A program made the translations under genes and the position numbers. Below are positions 1-10,884 of a DNA stretch of 64,000 bases, piece after piece (positions within the stretch are counted from its first letter, which is position 1; the number at the start of each line of letters is the position of its first letter). The notes under the pieces are model-generated. The model had not been told where the DNA came from, made no database searches, and saw only the letters and a program-made list of their open reading frames with translations. This DNA comes from Peronospora farinosa (lineage: Eukaryota > Oomycota > Peronosporomycetes > Peronosporales > Peronosporaceae): positions 62,001-126,000 of the forward strand of contig CANTFK010000210.1 in NCBI GenBank assembly GCA_947646735.1, given 5' to 3'.

Positions 1-2
1 GC

Positions 3-1070
3 ACATTCCGCCCGCGCCACCATTGTCGAAGCTGCGGTGAGGTCATTTGTGGTAAATGCAGTGTGTTTAAGTCAGTGGAAGTGCCAGGCACCACGCTCAA
101 GAACGTTCGAATTTGCTCGGTGTGCAACATGGGCGTGCAAAAGGCGGATGGGCACGATGATGATGGAAATATGTCGGATATATCTACCTCCTCCGTTACA
201 TCCAGCAGTACTATTGCACACAACGAGATGAATCTGATGGATCTTTACATGAATAATGGTGGGCCGCGCACTCTCTCAGATTATTCGGACGCTTCCGCGC
301 AATCTAATATGTCGATACGTTCAACGACTTCTTCACAATCGGTCAATAATGCTCGGGGGCGAGGACACGGCCGGCCTCGAAAAACACGTACTCCTCGCGT
401 TCTCACTAAGGAGAGGAACACACCACGGTCATACATTGCCAACAATCTGACGCCCCGCAGTACACATGATCTCGGCTTCGGTTCTGGGGGCTCTACTCCC
501 CAATCCGGAGCAAACAGCGCGGCCTCGACGCCCACTGCAAGAAGGCCATCAATTTCAGCGGCAAGTGTGGTGGCTGCTGCGGCAATCACTGCACAGCGCT
601 TGTCAAGTTACAAGCAACACCCGGTCGATATAGGCTATTTGCGTGAATCGATCACTGAGGTTCCAGTGACAACAGCACGCGAAAGGCCTGAGGATTCGAT
701 GACATCGTGGCCGCCTGCCAAGATGCAGCGGGTGGAGACGGAGGAGACTGCAGATGTGGACATGGAGGCAGACGAGCAGGAGGAAATGGAAGTGAAACCA
801 GCGGCATCTCTTGCTGGTGTCACTAAAGAAGAGCGTCCGCTGGGGTTGCAGTTACCAATTGTGGAGCGTATCTCGGAAAGCCCATTCGAACAGTCGATCA
901 GTGGGTCGACCGTTTTCCGCGTGTGCTTGGACAAGGAGGACCCCGGTAGTGGTGCTGGTGCCAGCAACGAAGCCCTTTCAACACCCAGCGGCTTACGGCC
1001 TTTCTTAAGTGGGCTTCTATCGCACGTGCGCGGCGAGTCGACCGAGAAGTCCTCGCAGCCGGTCGCCTAA
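3..1070 (+). CDS. FYVE-type zinc finger protein, C-terminal part (5' end outside window)
   Basis: The reading frame enters from the left edge and ends at TAA 1068-1070, giving about 355 residues. The first residues read RHHCRSCGEVICGKCS, the basic HHCRxCG signature of a FYVE finger, followed by a last Cys pair in RICSVC; the first half of the finger is off-window. FYVE fingers bind phosphatidylinositol 3-phosphate on endosomes, and oomycetes carry a large family of such proteins, often with START-like domains. The rest is low-complexity: Ser/Thr-rich stretches, a GRGHGRPRK basic patch (AT-hook-like), an Ala run, and an acidic stretch rich in Glu and Asp. No catalytic domain is visible. The FYVE call is firm; the substrate and whether a START domain lies upstream cannot be judged. 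Confidence 0.85.
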   Translation, partial: TFRPRHHCRSCGEVICGKCSVFKSVEVPGTTLKNVRICSVCNMGVQKADGHDDDGNMSDISTSSVTSSSTIAHNEMNLMDLYMNNGGPRTLSDYSDASAQSNMSIRSTTSSQSVNNARGRGHGRPRKTRTPRVLTKERNTPRSYIANNLTPRSTHDLGFGSGGSTPQSGANSAASTPTARRPSISAASVVAAAAITAQRLSSYKQHPVDIGYLRESITEVPVTTARERPEDSMTSWPPAKMQRVETEETADVDMEADEQEEMEVKPAASLAGVTKEERPLGLQLPIVERISESPFEQSISGSTVFRVCLDKEDPGSGAGASNEALSTPSGLRPFLSGLLSHVRGESTEKSSQPVA

Positions 1071-2702
1071 TGGAGGATGCCTTGCCCTCGTCGAAAAGGC
1101 CAGTCGAAGTAACAGCAATAACAGCAGCACACGCAGGGACAGCAGCACACGCAGGGACAGCAAGCTCACTAGCCACAATTTCTTACGATAAAGCTTCTGG
1201 ACGGAAGACAAATGATTGAGATAATGAGCCTCGCCCCACGAAGCGATGATTGATGCGCGAAGAATACCCCAGACGACAAGACAGTGAGAAGCAAGTAAGT
1301 GTGTAAATACAAAATCAAGTCAAATATACTTCAACATGGGATTTTGGTGACGTGGTGCTGTAAACATTCTGTCAAACTTTTGCATGCACAATTCTTTGCA
1401 CTCAGCGATGGCGTCGGCAAACGCTTGTGCGTGTCAAGCGGGCACAGTACGACTTTTCAGCATTTAGAAGCTGAAAGCTGCCACCTCAGAGCAACGCCTC
1501 ACCCTCTCCTAGTCGCCACTCACGTCGTCGCTCGTCTAGCTCACGCTTTCGTGCAAATCTGAATTGTTAGGACTTATGCCACTCTAGCACATTAAAGACG
1601 TACCCGATCAATATTTGTCGCTCAACTCACTCTTTAGCTGATACTTGGCTCCAATAGCCCGAAAGTTCTGCAGTGTGTGTCATTGACAACGCGGTGCGTG
1701 ACTCACTTATGCGGAGCAACCTTGGACTCTTAATGCATTGTTTCTCTACCCCGTATTATGTGTTTATGCATATTAGGCAATGTTTGTTGTGGCTGTGCGG
1801 CTGCAATTTTGTCTACGACTGCTCCATGTACAGCCTTAGCATCACCTGAATACATGTCCCCTAGCAGTTCTAGTTGTACTCGATCATTCCACAAATCTAA
1901 CGCGCTGCCCTAGTTTGATTTTGGAAGTATACTTTCTCTAGAGATGCGGCAAGATGGTAAAAGTCCCAGAATATTGCTTGCACTTGTTTATTAAGGCTAG
2001 TTTGGCCCTCTCTACACTTTTAAGCATCTCTTTAAATTCGAGAACATATTTGTAGCCCAATATATGACAAACAAATGTGAAAATGTGGTTAAAGAACTTC
2101 GTAAAAAATAAAAAGAGTACATTATTTTACGGCCTGTTCAAGTAGGGGCGTGTGACTGAGCAGAGATCACAATATGCAAGGCTCGTATTGCATAGATCTG
2201 CACAAGTGACAAGCATAGAAGCGACCAGGAGAATGACCACAGTAAACTTAGCTGCCGCTTCCAGGCATATATCGCAATCGTGGCCGTCGCATCTTTTACC
2301 TTACAAAAGATAATAATGTTTGCTCTGCATAATGGCGACTGCTTTGTTTTTTCTTCCGCCATGGATGCGGCGTGCTATAGGTAGATCGTGAAGCTACCTT
2401 GGCATCCTTTACTGGAAAATGAACACCGGGAGGAAGCCACAAACTGGCGCATTTAACGATAGAAATTGTTGTTCCGTGATGGAGTGTGCTGCTTAATCAT
2501 AGACGATCCCAATTAAGATCAGAACCCACGACGAAGTTTCTTGGGCTTTCAGTTTGCTGACTCAATGAGCGGCGACTCTGCTCTTCGAAGGAGACGTCAT
2601 CGAAGTCATACCCTCACGCGTTGTCAGCAGAGTATACATTTTGCTCATGGCAGAGCAATTGTATAATGGTACCTTAGCCATCAAAGAGAGCTCAACAAAA
2701 GG
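1071..2702. other. Intergenic stretch without a recognisable gene
   Basis: Only short ORFs with no family resemblance are present. It probably holds the 3' UTR of the FYVE gene and spacer DNA. A small tandem duplication sits at 1123-1158. Confidence 0.5.
1123..1158. repeat. 18-bp tandem duplication
   Basis: The 18-bp unit AGCAGCACACGCAGGGAC occurs twice head to tail, just after the FYVE stop codon. It is likely part of the 3' UTR. Confidence 0.8.
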
Positions 2703-3029
2703 TCATTTCTTTTCGTTCTTTTCTTCAAGTCGCCCATAAGTCGACACTGTACCATTCTTCGTCTTCTTTCTTGTACGTGCATGAGTCCTTAGGCTGAATC
2801 TGCGTCTTTGACCGTTTCTCAGTAACCTCACACACATCAACAATATCGGCACTTTTGCACTCACATCTTCGCCGTCACCGTCGCAATCAACTTTAGACTC
2901 CTCCGCATACCCTGCTGATTCATCGCTGTACATGGAATACCCTTCACAAGAAATATACCCCCGAGACCCGGCACAGGCAGTCAACCTGATGATATAGCTA
3001 ATACAAATAAAACCTAGAAAAGGAGCCAT
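2703..3029 (-). CDS. Hypothetical small protein with a signal-peptide-like start (doubtful)
   Basis: An ORF of 108 codons starts at the Met of MAPFLGFICISYIIRLTACA, which looks like a signal peptide with a possible cleavage after A20, although an Arg at position 15 breaks the hydrophobic core. The mature part has an acidic Cys-containing segment, then RLLR at residues 68-71 and a Lys/Arg-rich tail. RxLR after a signal peptide is the hallmark of oomycete host-targeted effectors, but no EER follows and the tail is low in complexity. A longer in-frame start exists at 3158. It may be a chance ORF; I do not recognise a family. Confidence 0.2.
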   Translation of the reverse strand: MAPFLGFICISYIIRLTACAGSRGYISCEGYSMYSDESAGYAEESKVDCDGDGEDVSAKVPILLMCVRLLRNGQRRRFSLRTHARTRKKTKNGTVSTYGRLEEKNEKK

Positions 3030-3407
3030 GCGCCTGCGCTTGAGCATGAAGACAAGTGACCGCTGCATAAACATCGATGAAACTCGACAAAGACTCATGT
3101 CATTGCAAAAAAGCAACATCAAACCCGAGCGAAACGGAGACAGCGTTGAATTTAACATATCGATTTTGGAATATGGGAGAGCGCCAAAGCCATGACGTTT
3201 TCCGAGAAATCAACGACTACCTGAAGACAGCAGGATTACCATGTCCACCTCACCACAAGAAGCAGCATCACCACCATCACAACGAGCGAACACAATGATA
3301 CCTGCAATCCGGGGGAGATGAGCTAAACCTGCGTCGTCGTCATTGACATCAACCTAATCATGTGTGCTTCGTTTCCACCAACTGCTCCCAGCTGACTAAT
3401 TGTCTGC
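3030..3407. other. Intergenic; short unassigned ORFs
   Basis: A 73-codon + ORF (3077-3298) ends in a His run, and another short + frame begins at 3027. Neither has a recognisable domain or clear splice partners. Confidence 0.4.
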
Positions 3408-3786
3408 TTACTGCTTGGGCGCGTTCGAGTTGGGGCCCAACTTCTTGCCACCAATGCCCGCCGTGACATTCACAAAGCGGCGGTTGTACTGCCAGCGCTT
3501 CTTAGCGCGGCCCGTTAGCGCCTTCTTCGATTCCTCCTGCTTCGCAACCTTGGGGGTCTGACCCTTCACCTTACCGGCACGTGCCAACGAACCGTGGACC
3601 TTACCACCACCACGCAGGCGGAGGGACAAGTCCAGCGTGGACGTGTTCTCAATGACGATGTTGCTGTAGCTACGAAAAACAGACAGAGCATAATGCAAAA
3701 ACATACAAACAAATGAGTTAATATACTGAATAAATGCTGCACGTCCTGAACAAACGGTCAAGAAGTTTCTCCACGACGCACCTCAT
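3408..3786 (-). CDS. RPS30: 40S ribosomal protein eS30 with ubiquitin-like leader (2 exons)
   Basis: The main exon, 3408-3669, ends in the full eS30 sequence ([20 protein letters not shown] onward, with [16 protein letters not shown]), 64 residues, preceded by [12 protein letters not shown], the tail of a ubiquitin-like domain. eS30 is a small-subunit ribosomal protein; in animals (FAU) and many other eukaryotes it is made as a ubiquitin-like fusion and cleaved after the Gly-Gly. The intron acceptor TAG is at 3670-3672. The simplest start is a tiny first exon, ATG AG at 3782-3786, followed by a GTGCGT donor. This gives an 88-residue protein with a leader of only 24 residues. The alternative is a more distant upstream exon holding the rest of a ubiquitin fold, which I could not find. 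The eS30 identity is certain; the first exon is inferred. Confidence 0.9.
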
Positions 3787-4901
3787 GTTTTTTACTTCCA
3801 ATCTCGGTAGAAATTTCAATTGTAAGTCTCTAAAATGTTTGAGCGGTCATTGGTGGTGGCTGCCAAAAGCAGACATTTTCAACGGTTCGGTGACCGGTTA
3901 CATCTGTTTTTACCGGTTCCGTTTAAACGCTTTAACGGAATACCGGAATCTGAGTCAGAGCTGCAAATTTTCTCAATAATAAAGCTTTGTCGCACAAATG
4001 CACCCCTATAAACGTGTGCAATATCATAGTAGAAAAATGGTAATCTATACGTTACAGGTGCTCCAAACTATTTGTAGAACTTTGCTCACCCGATTCAACA
4101 ACAATATATAGCTCAAGCGAAAACGGAAGCCAGTTTCTACAGTGCTACAGCTAGCAACGGCAGAAGTGAAGTCAACGTCATGAGAGCGAGATGCCTTCAA
4201 TCGGATGAAGCGTAAGAATAGCCCACCGCCGGCATCAGCGCTGACATGGTGAGCTTATGCTGCATCGCGAGGTCAGAAGCACGAATAAATGAGCGTGAAA
4301 TACAGTCACGAGCCCAGCCATACATTAGTTGTCAATTTTGCAGCGTGCATTGCTTTACCGATAGAAAGCTTTCGTTAAAGATTAGACGTTGTGCAGAAGC
4401 ACCCACCACGATCTTGCTTTAACGAAAAGCTATCAAAGGTCTTTCTTATCTTAGGCAAACGCAATTCGTGCGATGCTTGATCGATAGCATCCACATTGTA
4501 ACTTGTTCAATGATCATGTATAGCAATCTATGTAGCTAATAGGACGCCTCTCTAAATGTTTAACAGTGCAATACATTCCAAAGTTATCCATTACAGTCAC
4601 AAAACACTTCCTACCCTTGTTCGCGAATACAATTCTGTTTGGTAATCATCTTGTCACTTCCTTTATCTTTACTTTTTGATAGCGCCAATTGCGGTAGCTC
4701 TCCGCACACAAAGGGTGTCATGCTGGAAACCATTGGCAGCGATCCAAAAAAGTTCGAAATATAACAGTTTTTTTACAAGCCTATGACTTAGTTTTGATAG
4801 AGTATTTTGGTCTTAATTGCTATTGGACAACCAAACAATTTTTGATCGATCACAAACTTTTAGAAGAGTCCAATAATTTTATCCATATCTGTTGTGGCGC
4901 A
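3787..4901. other. Divergent intergenic region between eS30 and the lipoyl-protein gene
   Basis: No gene is recognised. It should contain both promoters, since the two genes point away from each other. Sequence around 3890-3950 repeats ACCGGTT-like blocks. I see no clear tRNA or transposon. Confidence 0.45.
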
Positions 4902-6011
4902 ATGATGCGGTTGGCGACTCACGCTCTAGCAGCACAAACGGCGCGACGTGCGGCGATGGTGACTGAATGCGCCAGGGGAGTAATGGCACGACGACCCGCT
5001 GTGCTTTTTTCCACGAGTGATGCGCCGTGTAATGAGGCAGCGAAAGAGATTGCGCTGCCCAGCCACATCAAGTTTCGCATGCCTGACCTGGACTTCAGGG
5101 TGCGACTGACTGCAGTTGACTAGTGAATGGTTATTTAGGACCAATTAGCTGACTAAATTATTATTTGATGGGTGGAAGGAGGTTGGCAGTGGTGCGGCAG
5201 AAGCGACGCTCACCAAGTGGTACGTGCAGGAAGGCGTCGCCGTGAAGGACGGCACGCACATGTGCGAGGTACGACCACAACAAGAAAATGATAAACCTCT
5301 GGAAGTGCTGCGACTGCGAGAGATGATGGTATATTCTTTAATTGCTGCTATTTTGGCAGATTGACACGCCGGATCTGTCTTTCCAACTCGAGTCTGGCGA
5401 CGAAGGATATATTGCGCGACTGTGTGAGTGGCCGATGCCACGAATTAGACGGGTTGACTACGCCAGCTGATGGTTTGTTGTGGTCTTCAGTGGTAGGTGA
5501 AGGCGTCAATAACATTTCTCCGGGCAAACCGCTGGCCATTATTGTGCCCACGGAGGCGGATGTAGACCAGTTTGTAAAGGTGCTCAAGGAGAATCCGCAC
5601 TGCATCGAAGGTACGTATCGTCGGGAGTAAATGACACTGCTATCTATAACTAAGTATTACTTACACGCTGGTGTTTCTTTTTGGTATGAAGGCTATGTCG
5701 AGCCGGCGTGTATGAATCGGGCTGTTGAAGCCGAGGTTGCGGTAACACCTACGGAGAACGCGGCGTCAAGCGACGTTTTGCGCATGCTCAACAAGCTGCA
5801 CAAGGAAGGACTTTTTGAAGACGAGAAGGCTCTCAAGGTACTGAAGTCGCTAGCTCGGAAGAACGATGAGCAGCTGCTTACGACCTATAAGGCCAGCTAT
5901 GAGAATGGCGCACTGAAGAAAGCGGCGTTTGACAAGGCGTTTTTTGTGGAGAATGCACTTGAACTTGCGGAAGAGGCATCAGGAACATCTACGAAACACA
6001 ATGCAAGCTAG
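4902..6011 (+). CDS. Lipoyl-domain-like mitochondrial protein (PDH E2/protein X relative), 5 exons
   Basis: I read five exons: 4902-5099, 5179-5268, 5360-5423, 5491-5610 and 5692-6011, with donors GTGCGA, GTACGA, GTGAGT and GTACGT. They give 263 residues. The N-terminus is rich in Ala, Arg and Ser like a mitochondrial presequence. Residues about 60-145 follow a lipoyl (biotinyl/lipoyl) domain: MPDLDF, then TKWYVQEG, then GDEGYIARLLVGEG and KPLAIIVPT. This fold swings acyl groups in 2-oxoacid dehydrogenase complexes. The usual DKA turn that holds the lipoylated Lys reads EIDTPDL here, so the modifiable Lys is missing. No catalytic acyltransferase domain and no clear E3-binding domain follow, only a helical, charged tail of about 100 residues. 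It may be a structural subunit; the function is inferred. The start could be either of the two adjacent ATGs at 4902 and 4905. Confidence 0.7.
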
Positions 6012-6858
6012 CGTCGTGAAATCTTTTGACAACATGCAATGAAAATATGCTTGTGATGATGGTTGTGTGTGTTGCCTTACAAACGTGCATAATTTTATCA
6101 TGTTGCTAGAATTTGTTACGTGTTTTGCACGGACTGATTGAGTGAGATGTTACATTTTGCTTACTACGGCAAACCAGCTGTGGCTGTGCACCTACATACA
6201 TTTTGGATAAGCGTGATACCATCAATAAGACCTAAGACTGCAGTCTGCGGCGGCTACCCACCGACGGTAAAATGTCGGGACCACGCTAGCGATATTAAAC
6301 CGACGACGCGGAAGACATCAATCAGTGGTATGAGACCGCCATTTTCTCGTGGTGGAATCGCTAGTGGTGAAGATAGGAAGACGAAGGCAAACACGAGTTC
6401 CGTAAGACTGCGATCTGGAGCGAGTGGACTTCAAAAGTTGCAAAATGCCAGCTTGCCGACGCAATTAAAGATCTAGAGAAGGACATGTGGGACTCTTGCA
6501 TTTTTGCACGAGTAATTACAAGTATAAGTGTTTCGTAAGGATGCCAAAATTTTGAGATGTCACAATGGAGCACGTTGTGACTTTGGAGACCTTTTTTAGG
6601 GTCCGCATACACTCCATGCACCCCCCTGGACTTGACGGCGTCATCTTTCATACAAAGAAAACCGAGCTGTGTCGGTGTACCACTCTCTGGAGGACGGATC
6701 CACAAGATGGGTAGAGGCGCAAGCAAGACGTAGAGAGTTCTGTAGAGGTACAAATAAGCTAAGGTAAACACTCACTCATATTGTTGACGCTATTCAACTT
6801 ATATCTTTGACTTATCAGTGTGTGAAGTTTTGGTAACTTAGCCTCCTACTTCGATAAG
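6012..6858. other. Intergenic stretch up to the first transposon boundary
   Basis: Two overlapping ORFs (112 codons on + and 136 on -) lack any recognisable domain. The host sequence ends where LTR D begins with TGTATCGGGG at 6859. Confidence 0.45.
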
Positions 6859-7498
6859 TGTATCGGGGTTACAGGACGGTTGGAAAATCATTCCGAAAGT
6901 TTACGATGATGTTTCTATATTGCATATAATGTATGCTTGATACTTCTCTTTAGAGAGGTATTAAGTATGAGCGTTCAGATACGGTGTTCGGTAATACCGT
7001 ATCTTATCGATAAGGATTCGATAATCGATAACGCTGTACTAAGTACATCATACACAGATGTTTAGACGATACATCGTCCAATAACAAAGTCTTCATATTA
7101 TAATTACTATTATAGTAGTTAATCTAGTGTAGTGTACTTAGAGTAGGATTATTTATAAATCTTGATGCATTATGAAATCAGTTCTCATTTTTAGTTTAAG
7201 ATCGCAAGTCTCGATAAGACTTGCTCTCTTATGCACTTCGTGCGTTGGTTCACTAAATAAAATCTCTAAGTTTCTAGCTTGTTTTTGCACTCTGTGCGTT
7301 AAGTTTCTCTGAACCTTAAGCTATCGCTTGTAGACTAGAAGTCCCTCCTAGTTCCTTGTAACAGAGTGACATTTAAGTCGTTTAATTAGTTCCTTAAAAC
7401 TAATTGGCTTTAAGCCGTAAATTTATTTAGTTCTATAGAACGAAGAGGATTTCAGCCTAAAAGTCTTCCTCTGGCTAAAGAGCTGTGTATCTCCGCTA
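6859..7498 (+). repeat. 5' LTR of element D
   Basis: About 640 bp, TGTATCGG to CCGCTACA. It matches the split copy at 23981-24441 plus 36635-36818 almost base for base. The following CTTTGTAGCACTCTTAG resembles the primer binding sites of the G-family elements (TTGGTCGCACTAG, TTGGTAGCACTAG). Confidence 0.85.
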
Positions 7499-7679
7499 CA
7501 CTTTGTAGCACTCTTAGTCAATCCTACACCTGAGTCTTTAAAGACTGACCCTCTGTGAGGATGGAGAATTAAATTACCTCTCTGAGGCACAACGACTCGC
7601 CTTAGATAAATTATCTGCGTTCGTTGGTCCCAATCAAGTCGAGGTTCTTTTGGCTTAAGGCCCCGATGTTCTAAATGCA

Positions 7680-9660
7680 CCCCCTTAAAGCCTTCGTGCG
7701 TTATGAGGCAACGCTATTCGGGCAGGATCGCGACCAGCAGCGTCAGCTGCGCCTACGCAATATATTTCGGTACCTGTGCCCGATTCAGAGCTAAAGGCTC
7801 GTCCACTCATTTTAATCAATTAACCTTTGATAAAAGGGGGGGGGGGGATTTCCTCCTCTGGATTCGGGAGGTCGAATGGCTATGAGCGCCGCTATACTCA
7901 GATCGGGGTAGCAGCGGGTGGGTTGACCATTTCAAAGCTGAACGGCTTGGCCCGAGAGTGGGCACTAGCGTGCGATGCGTCTGTAGATGTGGTGGAGTGG
8001 GTTCTCAAAATTGTATGATGAGACCCCAAACCACTCACTGTGCTGGACTGCCGACTGTTGGAGGGGGTACCTCGATGCCGCGTTTGGACCTTCTCTCACC
8101 TTGTGTGCCCGTCGGCTGGCGGGTTGCACTCTTCAAAAGACTTGTTGAGGATGTAGACGTCTGCCTTGAGGGAGGTAGACCTGGGGGGTCTCGAGTGGAT
8201 ATGCTTCACTCGGTGGGCCGGTAGGTGGCCACTCGATCGACCTTGTCGAGAGTGGGTTTAGAGCCATATTCTCCAGGGATCTTGTCGTCCCTGGCCTTTT
8301 CCTTCGTGTTTCAGGGGTATGAACCACCTGACCTTTCCTTTGCTCCCGGACCGTGAGGTGAGGGAGACCGCTTCCGATAGCGGGTGTTGGGGGGGGGGGG
8401 GTGTTGCTACTCGAACGAGCTCACAGGCCAAATATATCCTGGAGCTCTATTCGCACTTGAACTTCGCTACACAACTGTCTTCGACAGGGGGACAAAATAT
8501 ATCCCTTCCCGGAACAGTGAGTAGCTTAGAGCAAGTTTTTCTTGGGTGACGAAGTCGTGCCACGTGGGGTTCAGCTCGCACTTAAGTCTAACCACACGTC
8601 TGTCTTCAACGGGGGGGGGGGGCAAATATATCCCTTACCCGGAACAGGCGTGTGGCCAGACTCGAGTTCCTTTACAGCGGAACGAAGACTTGCCAAGTAG
8701 ATCGCAAATTAAGTATCATTTAATATTGTCCTATCCTTTTAACTCCTTTACTCTATCCTCGCCTGAAGCTCTGATTCCTTGCGTCGACTGGTCTGATCCT
8801 TTTTTTAACTGGTCAGAAGTGGCTGAACCCCGAGAGGCCGAGGTCGACCCATGAGGGACCCAGGTCTACCGATGAGGGATCGGGTCTATTGACGAGAGAT
8901 CGGGTCTACCGATGAAGGACCGGGTCGACCGATGAGGAACTGGGTCTACCAATGAGGGACCGGGTCGACCAATGAGGAACCGGGTCGACCAATGAGAGCC
9001 ATGGTCGACTCTCTTCGGTACCGGTTAAACAGTACCCTGGTAATGACCTCTCCTGTTTGTCTTTCACATTCTCAGCCAACGGTCGCTTCACTACGAGGTT
9101 CTCTTTATCTCCGGTCCCTTCTTTCTGGTGCGTGGTCCCTTCTCCCTAGTCCACGGCCCCTTGTCCCTTCAATCCAACTGGCCCCTGGGTTCTTCACAAT
9201 TTAGGAAAGCACTTCTCCACATAGACGTGGCGCTTCCCACCTGGGGTTTGCTAAAAAACAGCATATATTTCGGGTGTTCGCACCACCTAACCAGGCTTAT
9301 CGCGTGTGATATCGCTTATTGTCTTGCCGACAAAGAAGGAAGTATTTATCGGAATTTGTTCAAGAGCTGAAAACTCAATTTTTTGCTATGCAGATAAACT
9401 CTTTGCCGGAAAGGTCCAAGTTACAATTAATATGGAAGAACTACGCACTGGGGTTTCCAGGACGGAAGTTTTCCACGTTAACTCTTCGACTTTCGAAGCG
9501 GTAGACGTGGCGTTGAATGCTGAAATAAACGTTTAAGCGGCTCGCTTTGGTACCAATGGGTACGCTTCAACTTCGCTTGATAGGGCCGAGCCCATGGACC
9601 TTATCTATGCCGAGGAAGAAGAAGCTGAGCCTCAAGCTGCAGATAAGCAATAAAACCTCC
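7680..9660 (+). pseudogene. gag remains of element D, split by a solo LTR
   Basis: Translated pieces such as AREWALACDAS before 7987 and LPTWGLLK, RVFAPPNQAYRVR, SEFVQELKTQFFAMQ and FHVNSSTFEAVDVALNAE after 9221 follow one retrotransposon Gag, ending with an acidic EPMDLIYAEEEEAE segment. The solo LTR at 7988-9221 sits inside the coding region. Several frameshifts and stops are present, including a run of 12 G at 7836-7847. No CCHC knuckle is left, because the sequence jumps from here to the integrase end. Confidence 0.7.
7988..9221 (-). mobile_element. Solo LTR, C-like family, in element D gag
   Basis: It starts TGTGGTGGAGTGGG and ends CTTCTCCACA on +. It is flanked by TAGA on both sides (7984-7987 and 9222-9225), a clean 4-bp target duplication. 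The sequence follows the element C LTR read in reverse. It carries a tandem array of GTCGACC-containing units around 8835-9000 and two G runs of 13 and 12 (8389-8401, 8611-8622) where the C LTR has about six. Confidence 0.9.
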
Positions 9661-9664
9661 GTAG

Positions 9665-9694
9665 ATGTTACATGTGCCTCCGCACATGTAACAT
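9665..9694. repeat. 30-nt hairpin (13-bp arms, 4-nt loop)
   Basis: ATGTTACATGTGC, loop CTCC, then the exact reverse complement. Related ATGTTACATGTGC runs on to 9723. It lies exactly where element D jumps from gag to integrase. Confidence 0.85.
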
Positions 9695-9760
9695 GCTTAC
9701 ATGCTTGGGCGGATATGTTACATGTGCGGATTTGACATGTTCAAATCGGATAATTCTCAA

Positions 9761-10884
9761 TCCCATGGTCAAACTGAACGCGTAAATCGCGATGTTAAAT
9801 ATATATCTTTAGCAGCGTTTGTGCTGAAACGCCTAGGCGTTGGAGCTCTATGATCCTGCTGTGGTGTTTACACTAGATAACTCTGTGCAAGCCTCAACCG
9901 GCTACACTCCGTTCTATGCAAATGGTCTCAAAGTCCCACGCGTTGCGTTAATGCTACCACCGAGTGGTTCAGGGCTTGGTGGGGGAGAGGTTGCTGATCG
10001 GCTTGCTGATGTCAGCCCTGATACTGTCAAGAAACAGGTGAACGCGCTTCTCGCGACGCAACTAAATGTCTTACGACATGAGCGTGACGCAATGGCTGAT
10101 AGCCAAGACAAACATAAGGAATATGCGGAAGCTAAAGGCAAAAACTGTATTGATTTTATGAGGTCGGAGACCAAGTAAAACTTAATGCTAGAAACCTGCC
10201 TACAAATGTAGTGTCTGCTGTCTGTAAGACAAAGTTGCACCCGCGCTTCATCGGACCCTTTACGGTCGTGGCCAAGAGAGGCCTAGCGCATACACTTAAT
10301 CTGCCGCGCAAATTGCGTACACACCCCGTGTTCTACGTCGGCATTCTCAAACCATATCGGGAGTCGTCCCAAGTGAATACTAAGGCGCTCGCGCCGAGCT
10401 CATCGGCACTGTCGCAGGACGTATAATCTGCACCAAGAGGTCAAGCTGCCCCTCCATTCGGGTCCGTACTGCTCCAACGACTCGAGGCGAGTATACTTCT
10501 GCTGCACAGTCTCAAGAAGATACTTCACCTCCTAAAGAAGCTTGGCAGGAGCTTGTGCCGATACACCGGCCCCCTCCGTCATTTCTGTATGTGCAGGGGA
10601 ACCTTCAGTTTCATGTGGAACGTCTGTTGCAGAAGCGTCGCCGCCATGGTCAAAACCAGTACCTGGTGAAGGGGCGGGAATATCCCGAGTCGTGGAACTC
10701 ATGGGAGTTTGAGGTTCCCCTTCGGCAGGATTGCCCATACGCCGTGGACGTTTTTGAACGTCGTGCGAAGGGACAACCTGTTGGCGATGGGCTCCTCATC
10801 AGTAACGGGGAAGTGGGCGAGTTGGCGGCCTCGACCTGTCGTGAACTCGCGGCTACAGGCGTAGCCAAGGTACAAAATTCTTAA
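9761..10884 (+). pseudogene. Integrase C-terminal part and chromodomain of element D
   Basis: The sequence begins SHGQTERVNRDV, the conserved end of the integrase DDE core. It is followed by NSVQASTGYTPFYANG, KLHPRFIGPFTVV and LRTHPVFYVGILKPYR, typical of Ty3/Gypsy integrase C-termini. The last ORF (from about 10555) is a chromodomain: FHVERLLQKR, YLVKGREYPESWNSWE. Chromodomains guide insertion through modified histones. Frameshifts separate the pieces. Upstream pol domains are missing. Confidence 0.75.

Noticed and set aside
1009..1191. Short + ORF after the FYVE stop containing the 18-bp duplication
   Set aside because: No family match; it lies in the probable 3' UTR and could only be reached by a frameshift near the stop.
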